Source of the DNA: Nocardia elegans NBRC 108235 | GTDB taxonomy: Bacteria > Actinomycetota > Actinomycetes > Mycobacteriales > Mycobacteriaceae | Assembly: GCF_001612845.1 (NCBI RefSeq) | Contig: NZ_BDBF01000029.1 | Coordinates: 48,693 to 112,692 of the forward strand | Reading direction: 5' to 3' | Length of the DNA: 64,000 bases | Shown: piece after piece, positions 49,917 to 59,232 of the stretch | Layout: each line of letters begins with the position of its first letter | Numbering within the stretch: the stretch's first letter is position 1 | The notes under the pieces: generated by a model | Told to the model about the DNA's origin: nothing | Database searches by the model: none | Seen by the model: the letters and a program-made list of their open reading frames with translations, nothing else | Translations under genes and position numbers: made by a program

Positions 49917-51181
49917 TCGCGGTCGACGCACCCGGAGTCTTCGCGCGCACCGCAGCCGCGGCCCGCATCCGGGTTCCCGGCCGCGCGCAGGTGCGCTCCG
50001 ATACGCCTGCGGTGGAGCGCGTCATGCGCCGGCTGGGGCTCTCGATCGGCGCGGGTGGGGTGATCATGGGCCTCGCCGATCTTCCGGAGATCACCGAGCA
50101 GGCGCGGTTCACGCCCGCTTGGTGGACGCCGAGTGCCAGCGCGCTGGCGTTCGGACTGTTCCCGGTACTGGCCGTGCTGTCGATCCGGTCGAGCCCGCGC
50201 ACCATCCGGCTGGTGTCGAGTTGCGCCGCAGTGGCCTTCCTGTCCGCGGTGGCGACCATGCTGATCGGGCTCGACACCCACAGCATCGGCGCGAATTCGG
50301 TGTGGCTGTACCGGATGCTGCCACTCGGTGTGCTCGCGGCGACGTTGGCGTGGCCGGCGCTCGTCGCGGTGGCGTATCTGCTGATCGGGTCGGCGGCCGT
50401 CGCGTTGACGAATATCTATCTGGCGGAACAGTTCACGGCAGCGTCCGTGCTCAGCGCGTTCGCCCGGGCCGTCGGGTTGTCGGCGCTGTTCCTGTGGTGT
50501 GTGGTTTCGGCGCTGTCGGCCGCGGCCCGGGTGGACCGCGAATCGGTGGCGGCGAGTAGGCAGGCTGCCGAAGCCGCCGCGGCCGCGGCGCGCGACAACG
50601 AGAGCGCCCGCTTCGCCGCCCTCATTCACGACGCCGTTCTCTCCACGCTGCTGGACGCCTCGCGCGGCAGCGAACCCTCGGATGTATTGCGCCGGCAGGC
50701 CGAACGCACCCTGGACCAACTCGACGAGATCCGCGTCGAATCGCGCGAACCCGATGTGCTCGACGCTCGTGCGGCCGTGACTTTCCTGCGCGCCTCGGTG
50801 CACGAAGTGAATGCCGGCATTCGGTTCACCACCAGGACCTGGCCGGGCTTCGACGACCTGCGCATGCCCGCCGCCGCCGCGCGCACCCTCGCCGCCGCCC
50901 TGGCCGAAGCGGTCCGCAACAGTCTGCGCCACGCGGCGGTGCCCGGTCGCGCGGTGACGCGCGCGGTGACCTGCACGATCAGCGCGGGCAGCATCCGGGT
51001 CGTCTTCACCGACGACGGCGCGGGATTCGACGTGAACGCGGTCTCCGCGGACCGCCTCGGCATCTCCGTGAGCATTCTCGGCCGCATGCGCCAGCTGGCC
51101 GGTGGCGCCGGATTCGTGGAATCGCAACCCGGGGAGGGCACCGCTGTGACCTTGGTTTGGGGCGGTGACGGTGCGCACTGA
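49913..51181 (+). CDS. NarL-type sensor histidine kinase
   Basis: 422 residues. About six TM segments (50-220), a coiled region rich in Ala (ASRQAAEAAAAAARDNESARF), the phosphorylatable His239 in FAALIHDAVLSTLL, and a HATPase with N-box ALAEAVRNSLRHA, G1 FTDDGAGFD and C-terminal GEGTAVTLVW. No extracytoplasmic sensor domain of size, so the signal is probably intramembrane. Coupled to the regulator at both ends. Confidence 0.9.
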   Translation: MIAVDAPGVFARTAAAARIRVPGRAQVRSDTPAVERVMRRLGLSIGAGGVIMGLADLPEITEQARFTPAWWTPSASALAFGLFPVLAVLSIRSSPRTIRLVSSCAAVAFLSAVATMLIGLDTHSIGANSVWLYRMLPLGVLAATLAWPALVAVAYLLIGSAAVALTNIYLAEQFTAASVLSAFARAVGLSALFLWCVVSALSAAARVDRESVAASRQAAEAAAAAARDNESARFAALIHDAVLSTLLDASRGSEPSDVLRRQAERTLDQLDEIRVESREPDVLDARAAVTFLRASVHEVNAGIRFTTRTWPGFDDLRMPAAAARTLAAALAEAVRNSLRHAAVPGRAVTRAVTCTISAGSIRVVFTDDGAGFDVNAVSADRLGISVSILGRMRQLAGGAGFVESQPGEGTAVTLVWGGDGAH

Positions 51182-52202
51182 ATCCGGTCGTGAACAAGCG
51201 TTCGGGTTGCGTGAGCTGCTCGGACTGCGCGGTCCAACCGCGTGGCTGTTTCTGGTCCTGCTGGAGGGGACCATCACCCTCTACATGGTCCGCAACCTCG
51301 ACTCCACCACTGCGCTGCCGGCGGTGACCGCGCTGATCGTGATGGTGGTAGGCGGTGCACTGGTGCTGGTGGTCCCCGGCGATCCGCTGCCGTGGACCGT
51401 GACGATCTTCGTCGCCGCCGCCGGACCGGTCGCCACCGCCCTGACCTCGGTCGCTCCCGGCATACCGGAAACCCGCCAGATGGTGTGGACCACCTTCGCG
51501 ACCTCGTATGTACTGGCCGTGCTGGTGCTGCGCGGCCGGATGGGCACGGCGTGGCTCGGCGTGGCCGGAGTCGCGGTCGTCATCGGTGTCGACGGCGCGC
51601 GGGCCTGGCTGAACGCGAGCGCGATCGTCGCCGCGATCGTGCCCATCGGCACCGTCATCGCCATCTCGGTGTTCGCCCAGATCATGCGGCCCACCCAGCG
51701 TTCGCTGCGGGGGTTGCGTGAGGAAGCGAGCGCCCAGGCCGCCGCGGAGGCGACGATGGCGGCCGCCGACGGCGAACGCACGCGGCAGCTGGAGCGCCTG
51801 GACCGGGTGGCCCGCCCGATCCTGGAACGCATCGCCGACGGCGCGGTCCTCACCGTCGGTGAACGGGAACAGTGCCGCCTCCTGGAGGCGGAACTGCGCG
51901 ACGGACTGCGCGCCCCGCAGTTGATGACCGAGGAACTCAGCGGCGCCGCGCGGGGTGCGCGGGCACGCGGGGTGGAGGTCGTCCTGCTCGACGACGGTGG
52001 TTTCACGGATGCGCCGAAGTGGTTGCGCGAACGCGTCATCGACGTCGCCACACGGGAATTGGACGCGGCCAACGCCGGTTCGGTGACGGTGCGCATCCTG
52101 CCGCCGGGGCGACGGGTGCTGTCGACTGTGCTCGCGCAGGCGCCCGACCACGACCGCCGCACCGAGATCGGCCCCACCGGCACCGTGACGGTGATGGACT
52201 GA
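51165..52202 (+). CDS. Kinase-like membrane protein lacking catalytic motifs
   Basis: 345 residues from GTG 51165, overlapping the kinase gene by 17 nt. Six or so TM segments (25-175) resemble the kinase membrane region, followed by a coiled region (LREEASAQAAAEATMAAADGERTRQLERLDRVARPILERI) and a small alpha/beta domain (VEVVLLDDGGF, SVTVRILPPG). There is no H-box histidine at the equivalent place and no N- or G-box, so it cannot act as a kinase. It may be a sensing partner or inhibitor. Alternative start at GTG 51171. Confidence 0.82.
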   Translation: MTVRTESGREQAFGLRELLGLRGPTAWLFLVLLEGTITLYMVRNLDSTTALPAVTALIVMVVGGALVLVVPGDPLPWTVTIFVAAAGPVATALTSVAPGIPETRQMVWTTFATSYVLAVLVLRGRMGTAWLGVAGVAVVIGVDGARAWLNASAIVAAIVPIGTVIAISVFAQIMRPTQRSLRGLREEASAQAAAEATMAAADGERTRQLERLDRVARPILERIADGAVLTVGEREQCRLLEAELRDGLRAPQLMTEELSGAARGARARGVEVVLLDDGGFTDAPKWLRERVIDVATRELDAANAGSVTVRILPPGRRVLSTVLAQAPDHDRRTEIGPTGTVTVMD

Positions 52203-52203
52203 C

Positions 52204-52650
52204 TCAGCTGTCGCAGCGCCCGGGGCCGCCCTTGCGCATCTGATCGCGCAGGGCGCCCTGTACCGCGCCGGAGAGCCAGGAATTCAGCGATTGACCGCTC
52301 TGGGTCGCGGCCTCCTCGGCCCGGGCCTTCAGATTCTCGACCATGCGCAGGGTGACCCGGCTGATGTCGCCGGTCATCTCCTCGAAGGTCGGGTGCGACT
52401 CCTCGCTCGCGGTGCGGCGTACCTCGACCTGCGCGTCGGTACCCGACAGCGAGACGTGCACGGTGCGATCGTCGAGGGTCGCGTTGACCTCCTCGGCCAG
52501 ATCCGAGAGCGCGGCCAGCAGCGTGAGCCGCAGCGAATTCTCGGTGGCGGCGGCCAGGGCGGCGGCGGTCGCCTGGGTCTTCTCGTCGCCCAGGGCGGCC
52601 GCCGCGATGAGATCGTCGCGCAGGCGGGCGGTGTACTTGTTCAGATCCAT
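52204..52650 (-). CDS. HicB/RHH-type antitoxin-like regulator (no adjacent toxin)
   Basis: 148 residues. N-terminal helical region (NKYTARLRDDLIAAAALGD), a middle strand region DRTVHVSLSGTDAQVEVRR, and a C-terminal ribbon-helix-helix: ISRVTLRMVENLKARAEEAATQSGQSLNSWLSGAVQGAL. Such proteins are labelled HicB-family antitoxins in actinobacteria. No HicA-like gene is adjacent. Its start codon lies in a perfect inverted repeat (52650-52668), so autoregulation is likely. Confidence 0.85.
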   Translation of the reverse strand: MDLNKYTARLRDDLIAAAALGDEKTQATAAALAAATENSLRLTLLAALSDLAEEVNATLDDRTVHVSLSGTDAQVEVRRTASEESHPTFEEMTGDISRVTLRMVENLKARAEEAATQSGQSLNSWLSGAVQGALRDQMRKGGPGRCDS

Positions 52651-52680
52651 GACATCAGTATGATGTCATTTGTGACATCA
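52650..52680. promoter_or_regulatory. Operator array at the hicB-like gene
   Basis: TGACATCA (52650-52657), 3 nt, TGATGTCA (52661-52668) form a perfect inverted repeat; a third copy TGACATCA is at 52673-52680. The array overlaps the start codon of the RHH gene. Confidence 0.7.
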
Positions 52681-52783
52681 CGCCACCGTCAGGATGTCGT
52701 CACGGTTGCTGTCATTGCTGGAATGTGACCGGAATGTCTGCCGATATCACGGGCGACGGTTCGGTGTCGTCTCCGCGACCGGG

Positions 52784-52789
52784 TAGCCT
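52784..52789 (+). promoter_or_regulatory. -10 box (TAGCCT) for leaderless dapA
   Basis: TAGCCT ends 8 nt before the dapA ATG. Confidence 0.5.
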
Positions 52790-52797
52790 TTCTGACC

Positions 52798-53706
52798 ATG
52801 ACGAACGGTGAATCGACGCGAAGAGAGCTGCGCGCGTCCGGCACGGTCGGTGTCGCGATGGTGACCCCCTTTACCGCCGAGGGCAAGCTCGATGTCGATT
52901 CCGGCGTCGCCTTGGCCGCACGCCTGGTCGACCGCGGTGTCGACCTGCTCGCCATCTCCGGCACCACCGGGGAATCGCCGACCACCACCGAATCGGAGAA
53001 GTTCGACCTGCTGCACGCCGTCGTCGACGCCGTGGGCGACCGCGCCACCGTCATCGCGGGCGCCGGCACCTACGACACCGCGCACAGCATCGAGCTCGCT
53101 CGCAACGCCGAGCGTGCGGGTGCGCACGGTTTGCTGGTGGTGACGCCGTACTACTCGCGTCCGTCACAGGAGGGCCTGCTGGCGCATTTCACGGCCGTCG
53201 CCGATGCCACCGATCTGCCGGTGACGCTCTACGACATTCCGCCGCGCTCGATCGTGCCGATCGCCCCGGATACGCTGCGTCGCCTGGCCGAACATCCGAA
53301 TATCGTCGCGGTGAAGGACGCCAAGGGCGACCTGGGCGCGGGGGCGGAACTGATCGCCGACACCGGACTGGCCTACTACTCCGGTGACGATGTGCTCAAC
53401 CTGCCGTGGTTGTCGGTCGGCGCGGTCGGATTCATCAGCGTGATCGGGCATCTGGTGCCGGAGCGGCTGGTACAGCTGCGCGACGCGTACGCGGCCGGCG
53501 AGGTCACGCTGGCGCGCGACATCAACGCCGGCCTGCTGCCGGTCAACCGCGCGATGGCCCGCGTGGGCGGCGTGGCCCTGATCAAATCCTCGCTGCGACT
53601 GCTCGGCATGGATGTCGGCGAGCCGCGGCTGCCGCAGCTGATGCCCGTGGGTGTGAACTTGGAATCGATCGTCGCCGAACTGCGGCTGGCGGGAGTGCTT
53701 GCATGA
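52798..53706 (+). CDS. dapA: 4-Hydroxy-tetrahydrodipicolinate synthase
   Basis: 302 residues, TIM barrel. Schiff-base Lys173 in VAVKDAKGDLG, Tyr145 in LYDIPPRS, and GTTGESPTTTESEK near the N-terminus. First committed step of DAP/lysine synthesis. Its stop overlaps the rnj start (ATGA). In M. tuberculosis thyX precedes dapA; here no thyX occurs in the window. Confidence 0.97.
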   Translation: MTNGESTRRELRASGTVGVAMVTPFTAEGKLDVDSGVALAARLVDRGVDLLAISGTTGESPTTTESEKFDLLHAVVDAVGDRATVIAGAGTYDTAHSIELARNAERAGAHGLLVVTPYYSRPSQEGLLAHFTAVADATDLPVTLYDIPPRSIVPIAPDTLRRLAEHPNIVAVKDAKGDLGAGAELIADTGLAYYSGDDVLNLPWLSVGAVGFISVIGHLVPERLVQLRDAYAAGEVTLARDINAGLLPVNRAMARVGGVALIKSSLRLLGMDVGEPRLPQLMPVGVNLESIVAELRLAGVLA

Positions 53707-55757
53707 GTGAACCGGTGAACCGTCGTCCGCGCCGGACCGCGAGCCGAGCGGCGGGAGCGCCGGCGCCGGCGCCCGCGCCGCGCAAGGAGCCCGAAGCGCC
53801 TGCGGCGCAAGAGGTTTCAGCGCCCGCGACGCAACAGGTGCCGCCGCCGGAGCCCGCGCGCGCCGCCGAACCGGCCGTCGAGCGCCGGACCGCCCCTGAG
53901 CGACGCGAATCTGCTCCCGCGGCCCAGCGCGAAACCGCTCCCGCGGCACAGCGCGGCGAATCGGCTCCCGCGCAACGAGGCGAGCAGACCGGCGACCGGG
54001 GCCGTACCCGGCGTTCCGGCCGGGGCCGCCAGTCGGGCCGTGGTCGTACGGAACAGGCTGCGCCGCAACCGGTTTCGTCGGAATTGCCGATCGGTCTGCC
54101 GCCCAAGTTGCCGAAGCAGGGCCTGCGCGTCTACGCCCTCGGCGGCATCGGTGAAATCGGCCGCAATATGACCGTGTTCGAATACGACGGCGCGATGTTG
54201 ATCGTCGACTGCGGTGTGTTGTTCCCCGAGGATCAGCAGCCCGGCGTCGACCTGATCCTGCCCGACTTCCGGCCGATCGAGGACCGGATCGACGAGGTGG
54301 CCGCCGTGGTGCTGACCCACGGGCACGAGGACCACATCGGCGCGGTGCCGTTCCTGTTGCGGCTGCGCCCCGACATCCCGGTCGTGGGTTCCAAATTCAC
54401 GCTCGCGCTGGTGGCGGCGAAATGCCGCGAACATCGCCTGCAGCCCAAGCTGATCGAGGTCACCGAGGGACAGCGGACCACCCACGGCCCCTTCGACTGC
54501 GAGTACTTCGCGGTCAACCACTCCATTCCCGACGCCATCGCGGTCGCGGTGCGCACGCCGGCCGGGCTGGCGCTGCACACCGGTGACATCAAACTCGATC
54601 AGTTGCCGCTCGACGGCCGCCTCACCGACCTGGCCGGGTTCTCCCGCCTCGGCGACGAGGGTGTGGACCTGTTCCTGGTCGATTCGACCAATGCCGAGGT
54701 GCCCGGCTTCGTCACTCCGGAACGGGAGATCGGCCCGGTCCTCGACAGTGTGATCGGCAAGGCCAAGGGCCGCGTCATCGTGGCCTCCTTCGCCAGCCAC
54801 GTCCATCGCATCCAGCAGGTCGTCGACGTGGCGCAGCGCTACAACCGGCGGGTGTGCTTCGTCGGTCGTTCGATGGTCCGCAATATGCAGATCGCGCAGG
54901 ATCTCGGGTATCTGAACATTCCCGAGGGCATCGTGGTCGATCTGGATCAGGCCGCGAATCTGCCCGTGCACAAACTGGTGCTGATCTCGACCGGCTCGCA
55001 GGGCGAACCGCTCTCGGCGCTGTCGCGGATGGCGCGCGGCGACCACCGCCAGATCAACATCCGCGCCGACGATCTGGTGGTGCTGGCCTCCTCGCTGATC
55101 CCCGGCAACGAGAACGCGGTGTTCGCGGTGGTCAACGGCCTGGCCCGGCTGGGCGCCACCGTGGTGACCCAGCAGAGCGCGAAGGTGCACGTCTCCGGGC
55201 ACGCCTCGGCCGGTGAGCTGCTCTACCTGTACAACGCGGTCCGCCCCACGAATGCCATGCCGGTGCACGGCGAGTGGCGGCATCTGCGTGCCAACGCCGC
55301 GCTCGCGGTGGCGACCGGCGTGCCCGAGGAACGGGTCATGCTCGCCGAGGACGGTGTGGTGGTCGACCTGGTCGACGGCATCGCCTCGATCGTCGGCCGC
55401 TATCCGGTCGGGCAGGTGTACGTCGACGGTTTGTCGGTCGGCGACGTGGGTGAATCGACGCTGTCGGACCGTCTGGTGCTCGGTGAGGGCGGTTTCATCG
55501 CGATCACGGTGGCCGTCGACGAGACCACGGGTAAGGCGGTCAGCGCGCCCGAGGTCAGCGGCCGCGGTTTCTCCGACGATCCGGGTGCGCTGATGGGTGC
55601 GCAGGAGCTGGTGGAGGCCGAACTGCTGCGGCTGGCCGGGGAGGGCGTCACCGATACGCACCGCATCGCCCAGGGTGTGCGGCGCGTGGTGGGCCGCTGG
55701 GTCGCCGACACCTACCGTCGCCGCCCGATGATCGTGCCCACCGTCATCGGCGTCTGA
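53703..55757 (+). CDS. rnj: Ribonuclease J
   Basis: 684 residues. Metallo-beta-lactamase motifs HGHEDH at 206-211 and LHTGDIK, then the beta-CASP domain (RVIVASFASHVHRIQQ, VHVSGHASAGELLYL). Residues 1-120 are a disordered Arg/Ala/Gln-rich arm with APAAQRE-type repeats, as in actinobacterial RNase J. Endo/5'-exonuclease in mRNA and rRNA maturation. A perfect hairpin follows. Confidence 0.96.
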   Translation: MSEPVNRRPRRTASRAAGAPAPAPAPRKEPEAPAAQEVSAPATQQVPPPEPARAAEPAVERRTAPERRESAPAAQRETAPAAQRGESAPAQRGEQTGDRGRTRRSGRGRQSGRGRTEQAAPQPVSSELPIGLPPKLPKQGLRVYALGGIGEIGRNMTVFEYDGAMLIVDCGVLFPEDQQPGVDLILPDFRPIEDRIDEVAAVVLTHGHEDHIGAVPFLLRLRPDIPVVGSKFTLALVAAKCREHRLQPKLIEVTEGQRTTHGPFDCEYFAVNHSIPDAIAVAVRTPAGLALHTGDIKLDQLPLDGRLTDLAGFSRLGDEGVDLFLVDSTNAEVPGFVTPEREIGPVLDSVIGKAKGRVIVASFASHVHRIQQVVDVAQRYNRRVCFVGRSMVRNMQIAQDLGYLNIPEGIVVDLDQAANLPVHKLVLISTGSQGEPLSALSRMARGDHRQINIRADDLVVLASSLIPGNENAVFAVVNGLARLGATVVTQQSAKVHVSGHASAGELLYLYNAVRPTNAMPVHGEWRHLRANAALAVATGVPEERVMLAEDGVVVDLVDGIASIVGRYPVGQVYVDGLSVGDVGESTLSDRLVLGEGGFIAITVAVDETTGKAVSAPEVSGRGFSDDPGALMGAQELVEAELLRLAGEGVTDTHRIAQGVRRVVGRWVADTYRRRPMIVPTVIGV

Positions 55758-55770
55758 TCCTCCGGGATGT

Positions 55771-55804
55771 GGCCCCGCCCGCAGCGATGAGTCCGGGCGG
55801 GGCC
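55771..55804 (+). terminator. Hairpin after rnj
   Basis: Perfect 11-bp arms (55771-55781 and 55794-55804), 12-nt loop, 14 nt after the stop. Confidence 0.7.
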
Positions 55805-55889
55805 GCTGCGCAGTGCCGATGAAGCGCCGGGCCGCCTGCGGGGTGACGCTGCCTACCTCCACCGGGCTCCGACCCATTACGCTCGGCCC

Positions 55890-56513
55890 ATGAGTATGGC
55901 TCAACGGGAACGCCGGGCCCTGGTGTCGACCATGACGGCGGTCGGTCCCGACGCCCCGACCTTGTGCGGTACCTGGACGGTGCACGATCTGGCCGCGCAT
56001 CTGGTGGTACGGGAACGCCATCCCGCGGCCGCACCGGGGATTCTGCTGAAACCCCTTGCGGGATACCTCGATTCGGTGCAGGCGAAGGTGTCCGAGAAGC
56101 CGTTCACCGAACTGCTGGAGCAGATCCGCACCGGACCGCCGTGGTGGTCGCCGCTGAAGCCGGTCGACGCCGTGGTCAACCTGACCGAGATGTTCGTCCA
56201 CCACGAGGACGTGCGCCGCGCCGACCCGGAGTGGAAGCCCCGCACCTTGTCGGCCGAGGACGAGCGCAAGTTGTGGTCGGCGACGCGGCGGATGGCGCGG
56301 ATGGCGTATCGCAAATCCCCGGTCACCGTCGTGCTGGCGACGCCGGAGGGTGAACGCGTGACGGCGCACAACGTCGGCGGCGATGCGGTGGTACTCACCG
56401 GGCAGCCCTCCGAACTGCTGCTTCACGCATTCGGGCGCAACGAGGTCCGCATCGATGCCGCCGGCGGGGTGGACGATGTGGCCGCGGTCTTTGCCTCCGA
56501 TCGCAGCGTCTGA
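55890..56513 (+). CDS. TIGR03085-type DinB/maleylpyruvate-isomerase-like protein
   Basis: 207 residues. ERRALVSTMTAVGPDAPTLCGTWTVHDLAAHLVVRERHP has the W-x-x-x-D-L-x-x-H metal helix of the mycothiol-dependent isomerase/DinB fold, and MFVHHEDVRRA supplies another His pair. TACGCT ends 6 nt before the ATG, suggesting a leaderless message. Lies between rnj and ftsK. Probable thiol-dependent enzyme; substrate unknown. Confidence 0.88.
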   Translation: MSMAQRERRALVSTMTAVGPDAPTLCGTWTVHDLAAHLVVRERHPAAAPGILLKPLAGYLDSVQAKVSEKPFTELLEQIRTGPPWWSPLKPVDAVVNLTEMFVHHEDVRRADPEWKPRTLSAEDERKLWSATRRMARMAYRKSPVTVVLATPEGERVTAHNVGGDAVVLTGQPSELLLHAFGRNEVRIDAAGGVDDVAAVFASDRSV

Positions 56514-56615
56514 GACCTTCGCGCGCGTCGTTTCCGGCCGCTGACGGCGTTGTGAGGTCGGCAATGATGTGGTTGGGATGGGTGTTGCGGATGGTCCCGA
56601 TGGGGCTGTTGCGGC

Positions 56616-56621
56616 TAGCCT
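56616..56621 (+). promoter_or_regulatory. -10 box (TAGCCT) for leaderless ftsK
   Basis: TAGCCT ends 6 nt before the ftsK ATG. Confidence 0.5.
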
Positions 56622-56627
56622 GAGGTC

Positions 56628-59216
56628 ATGGCAGGTAAGTCCCGCGGCACCACGACGTCGAGTTCGCGGGCGGGATCCACCCGGGGGCGGGCTCCGGCGC
56701 GGACTCGCTCGGGAGGCGGACGCGCCCGATCGGCGCCGCGTGGCCGCACCACCGCGACCCGCCGGCCGGTGCGCCGGTCACCGCAGACCGCGCCGCTGGC
56801 GGTGCTCGGACGCGGTATCGGCAACGGCTGGTCGGTGCTGGCGCGCGGATTCGGCGCCACCACCCGCACCATCAGCCGCGCTGGGGAGATCGAACACGGT
56901 CACCGCCGCGACGGAATCGCCTTGGCGCTGGTCGCTTTCAGCGTCGTCATCGCGGCGGCGGTCTGGGTGTCGGCGGGCGGCCCGGTGGGGCACTGGGTCG
57001 ACACCGCGGTGCGCGCGATCGCCGGCTCCGCCGCGGCCGTGCTGCCGTTCGTGGCCTCCGGTATCGCGGTGGTGCTCATGCGCACCGAACCGCGGCCCGA
57101 GATCCGGCCCCGGCTGGTGCTCGGCGGATTGCTGGTGGGACTGCCGGCGCTCGGAATCTGGCATATCTTCGCGGGCGCGCCGTCCGATGCGCATGGGCGC
57201 GCCCATGCGGCGGGTTTCGTCGGCTATGTGCTGGGCGGGCCGCTGCGCAACGGGCTCACCGCGTGGCTGGCGGTGCCGCTGCTGTTGCTGGCCATGCTCT
57301 TCGGACTGCTGCTGGTGACCGGGACGACCGTGCGCGAGGTCCCGCACCGGCTGCGTGAACTGTTCGGCCTGCCCGATCCCGAATACGGCGAAGACGACGG
57401 GCAATACGGGCTCTACGACCCGGAAAACTATGACGCCGACGGCTTTCCGATGCACAAGAGCCGTTCCTCGCGGCGTGGCCGCACCCCCGAGGAGAATTAT
57501 CCGACCGACGAATTCGGTGGCGCCGACGCCGTCACCGAGGTTCTCGGCGAACCGCCGTTGCGCGATGCGAAAGATATCGCCGAGCCGGACGAAACACCGC
57601 CCCCCGCAAGTAAACCCAAGACGCGCAAGCCGCCGAAGGTCGTCGACCAGACACCCGAGCCGCAGCCTCCGCAGCAACTGGAATTCGTCACCGACCGCGA
57701 GGTCGACGGGGATTATCAGCTGCCGCCGCTGACCCTGCTGACCGACGGCGATCCGCCGAAGAAGCGCAGCGCCGCCAACGAATCGATGATCGAGGCGATC
57801 ACCGAGGTGCTGGTGCAGTTCAAGATCGACGCGGCGGTCACCGGTTTCGTGCGCGGTCCGACGGTCACCCGCTACGAGGTCGAACTCGGCCCCGGTGTGA
57901 AGGTCGAGAAGATCACCGCCCTGGCCCGAAATATCGCTTATGCGGTGGCCACCGAGAATGTGCGTTTGCTCGCACCGATTCCGGGCAAGTCGGCGGTCGG
58001 TATCGAGGTGCCCAACGCCGACCGCGAACTGGTCCGGCTGGCCGATGTTCTCAAGGCGCCGTCTACGCGAAACGACCACCACCCCTTGGTGATCGGCCTC
58101 GGCAAGAACATCGAGGGCGAATTCGTCTCCGCGAATCTGGCGAAGATGCCGCATCTGCTGGTCGCCGGTTCCACCGGTTCGGGTAAGTCGAGTTTCGTCA
58201 ACTCGATGCTGGTCTCGCTGCTGGGCCGCGCCACTCCGGACGAGGTCCGGATGATCCTCATCGACCCGAAGATGGTGGAACTCACGCCGTACGAGGGCAT
58301 TCCGCATCTGATCACGCCCATCATCACCCAGCCCAAGAAGGCCGCCGCCGCGCTGGCCTGGCTGGTGGAGGAGATGGAACAGCGGTATCAGGACATGCAG
58401 GCCAGCAAGGTCCGCCACATCGACGATTTCAACAAGAAGGTGAAATCGGGCCAGATCACCACGCCGCTGGGCAGCGAGCGCGTGTACCGGCCCTACCCCT
58501 ACATTTTGGCGATCGTCGACGAGTTGGCCGATCTGATGATGACCGCGCCGCGCGACGTCGAGGACGCCATCGTGCGCATCACCCAGAAGGCGCGCGCGGC
58601 CGGTATCCATCTGGTGCTGGCGACCCAGCGGCCCTCGGTGGACGTGGTGACCGGTCTGATCAAGACCAACGTCCCCTCCCGGCTGGCGTTCGCGACGTCC
58701 TCGCTCACCGACTCACGCGTCATCCTGGACCAGCCGGGTGCGGAGAAATTGATCGGTATGGGCGACGGCCTGTTCCTGCCGATGGGCGCGTCCAAGCCGA
58801 CCCGATTGCAGGGCGCGTTCATCTCCGACGAGGAGATTCAGGCCGTCGTCGACTTCGCCAAGAATCAGGCCGAACCCGAGTACCAGGAAGGCGTCACCAC
58901 CGCCAAGGCCGGGGAGAAGAAGGACGTCGACCCGGATATCGGCGACGATCTGGACGTCTTCCTGCAGGCCGTCGAACTGGTCGTCACCTCACAGTTCGGT
59001 TCCACCTCGATGCTGCAGCGCAAACTGCGCGTCGGATTCGCCAAGGCGGGCCGCCTGATGGATCTGATGGAGACCCGCGGCGTGGTCGGCCCGAGCGAGG
59101 GCTCCAAGGCGCGCGACGTGCTCGTCAAACCCGATGAGCTGGACGGACTGCTGTATTCGATCCGCGGCGGTGGAGAGGCCGAGCCAGCGGCCGAACCCGA
59201 TGCGATCGATGCCTAG
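56628..59216 (+). CDS. ftsK: DNA translocase FtsK
   Basis: 862 residues. A basic N-terminus (1-80), four TM helices (about 105-235), an acidic Pro-rich linker, then the RecA-like motor with Walker A GSTGSGKS at 514-521, Walker B LAIVDELADLMM and the winged gamma domain at the C-terminus (TSMLQRKLRVGFAKAGRLMDLMETRGVVG). Coordinates chromosome segregation with septation. Confidence 0.97.
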   Translation: MAGKSRGTTTSSSRAGSTRGRAPARTRSGGGRARSAPRGRTTATRRPVRRSPQTAPLAVLGRGIGNGWSVLARGFGATTRTISRAGEIEHGHRRDGIALALVAFSVVIAAAVWVSAGGPVGHWVDTAVRAIAGSAAAVLPFVASGIAVVLMRTEPRPEIRPRLVLGGLLVGLPALGIWHIFAGAPSDAHGRAHAAGFVGYVLGGPLRNGLTAWLAVPLLLLAMLFGLLLVTGTTVREVPHRLRELFGLPDPEYGEDDGQYGLYDPENYDADGFPMHKSRSSRRGRTPEENYPTDEFGGADAVTEVLGEPPLRDAKDIAEPDETPPPASKPKTRKPPKVVDQTPEPQPPQQLEFVTDREVDGDYQLPPLTLLTDGDPPKKRSAANESMIEAITEVLVQFKIDAAVTGFVRGPTVTRYEVELGPGVKVEKITALARNIAYAVATENVRLLAPIPGKSAVGIEVPNADRELVRLADVLKAPSTRNDHHPLVIGLGKNIEGEFVSANLAKMPHLLVAGSTGSGKSSFVNSMLVSLLGRATPDEVRMILIDPKMVELTPYEGIPHLITPIITQPKKAAAALAWLVEEMEQRYQDMQASKVRHIDDFNKKVKSGQITTPLGSERVYRPYPYILAIVDELADLMMTAPRDVEDAIVRITQKARAAGIHLVLATQRPSVDVVTGLIKTNVPSRLAFATSSLTDSRVILDQPGAEKLIGMGDGLFLPMGASKPTRLQGAFISDEEIQAVVDFAKNQAEPEYQEGVTTAKAGEKKDVDPDIGDDLDVFLQAVELVVTSQFGSTSMLQRKLRVGFAKAGRLMDLMETRGVVGPSEGSKARDVLVKPDELDGLLYSIRGGGEAEPAAEPDAIDA

Positions 59217-59232
59217 GCTCCCGGTGTAGGCC

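Noticed and set aside
53817..56564. Long antisense open frame opposite rnj
   Set aside because: Composition is His/Arg/Asp-rich shadow sequence; the sense strand encodes complete RNase J and a DinB-like protein.
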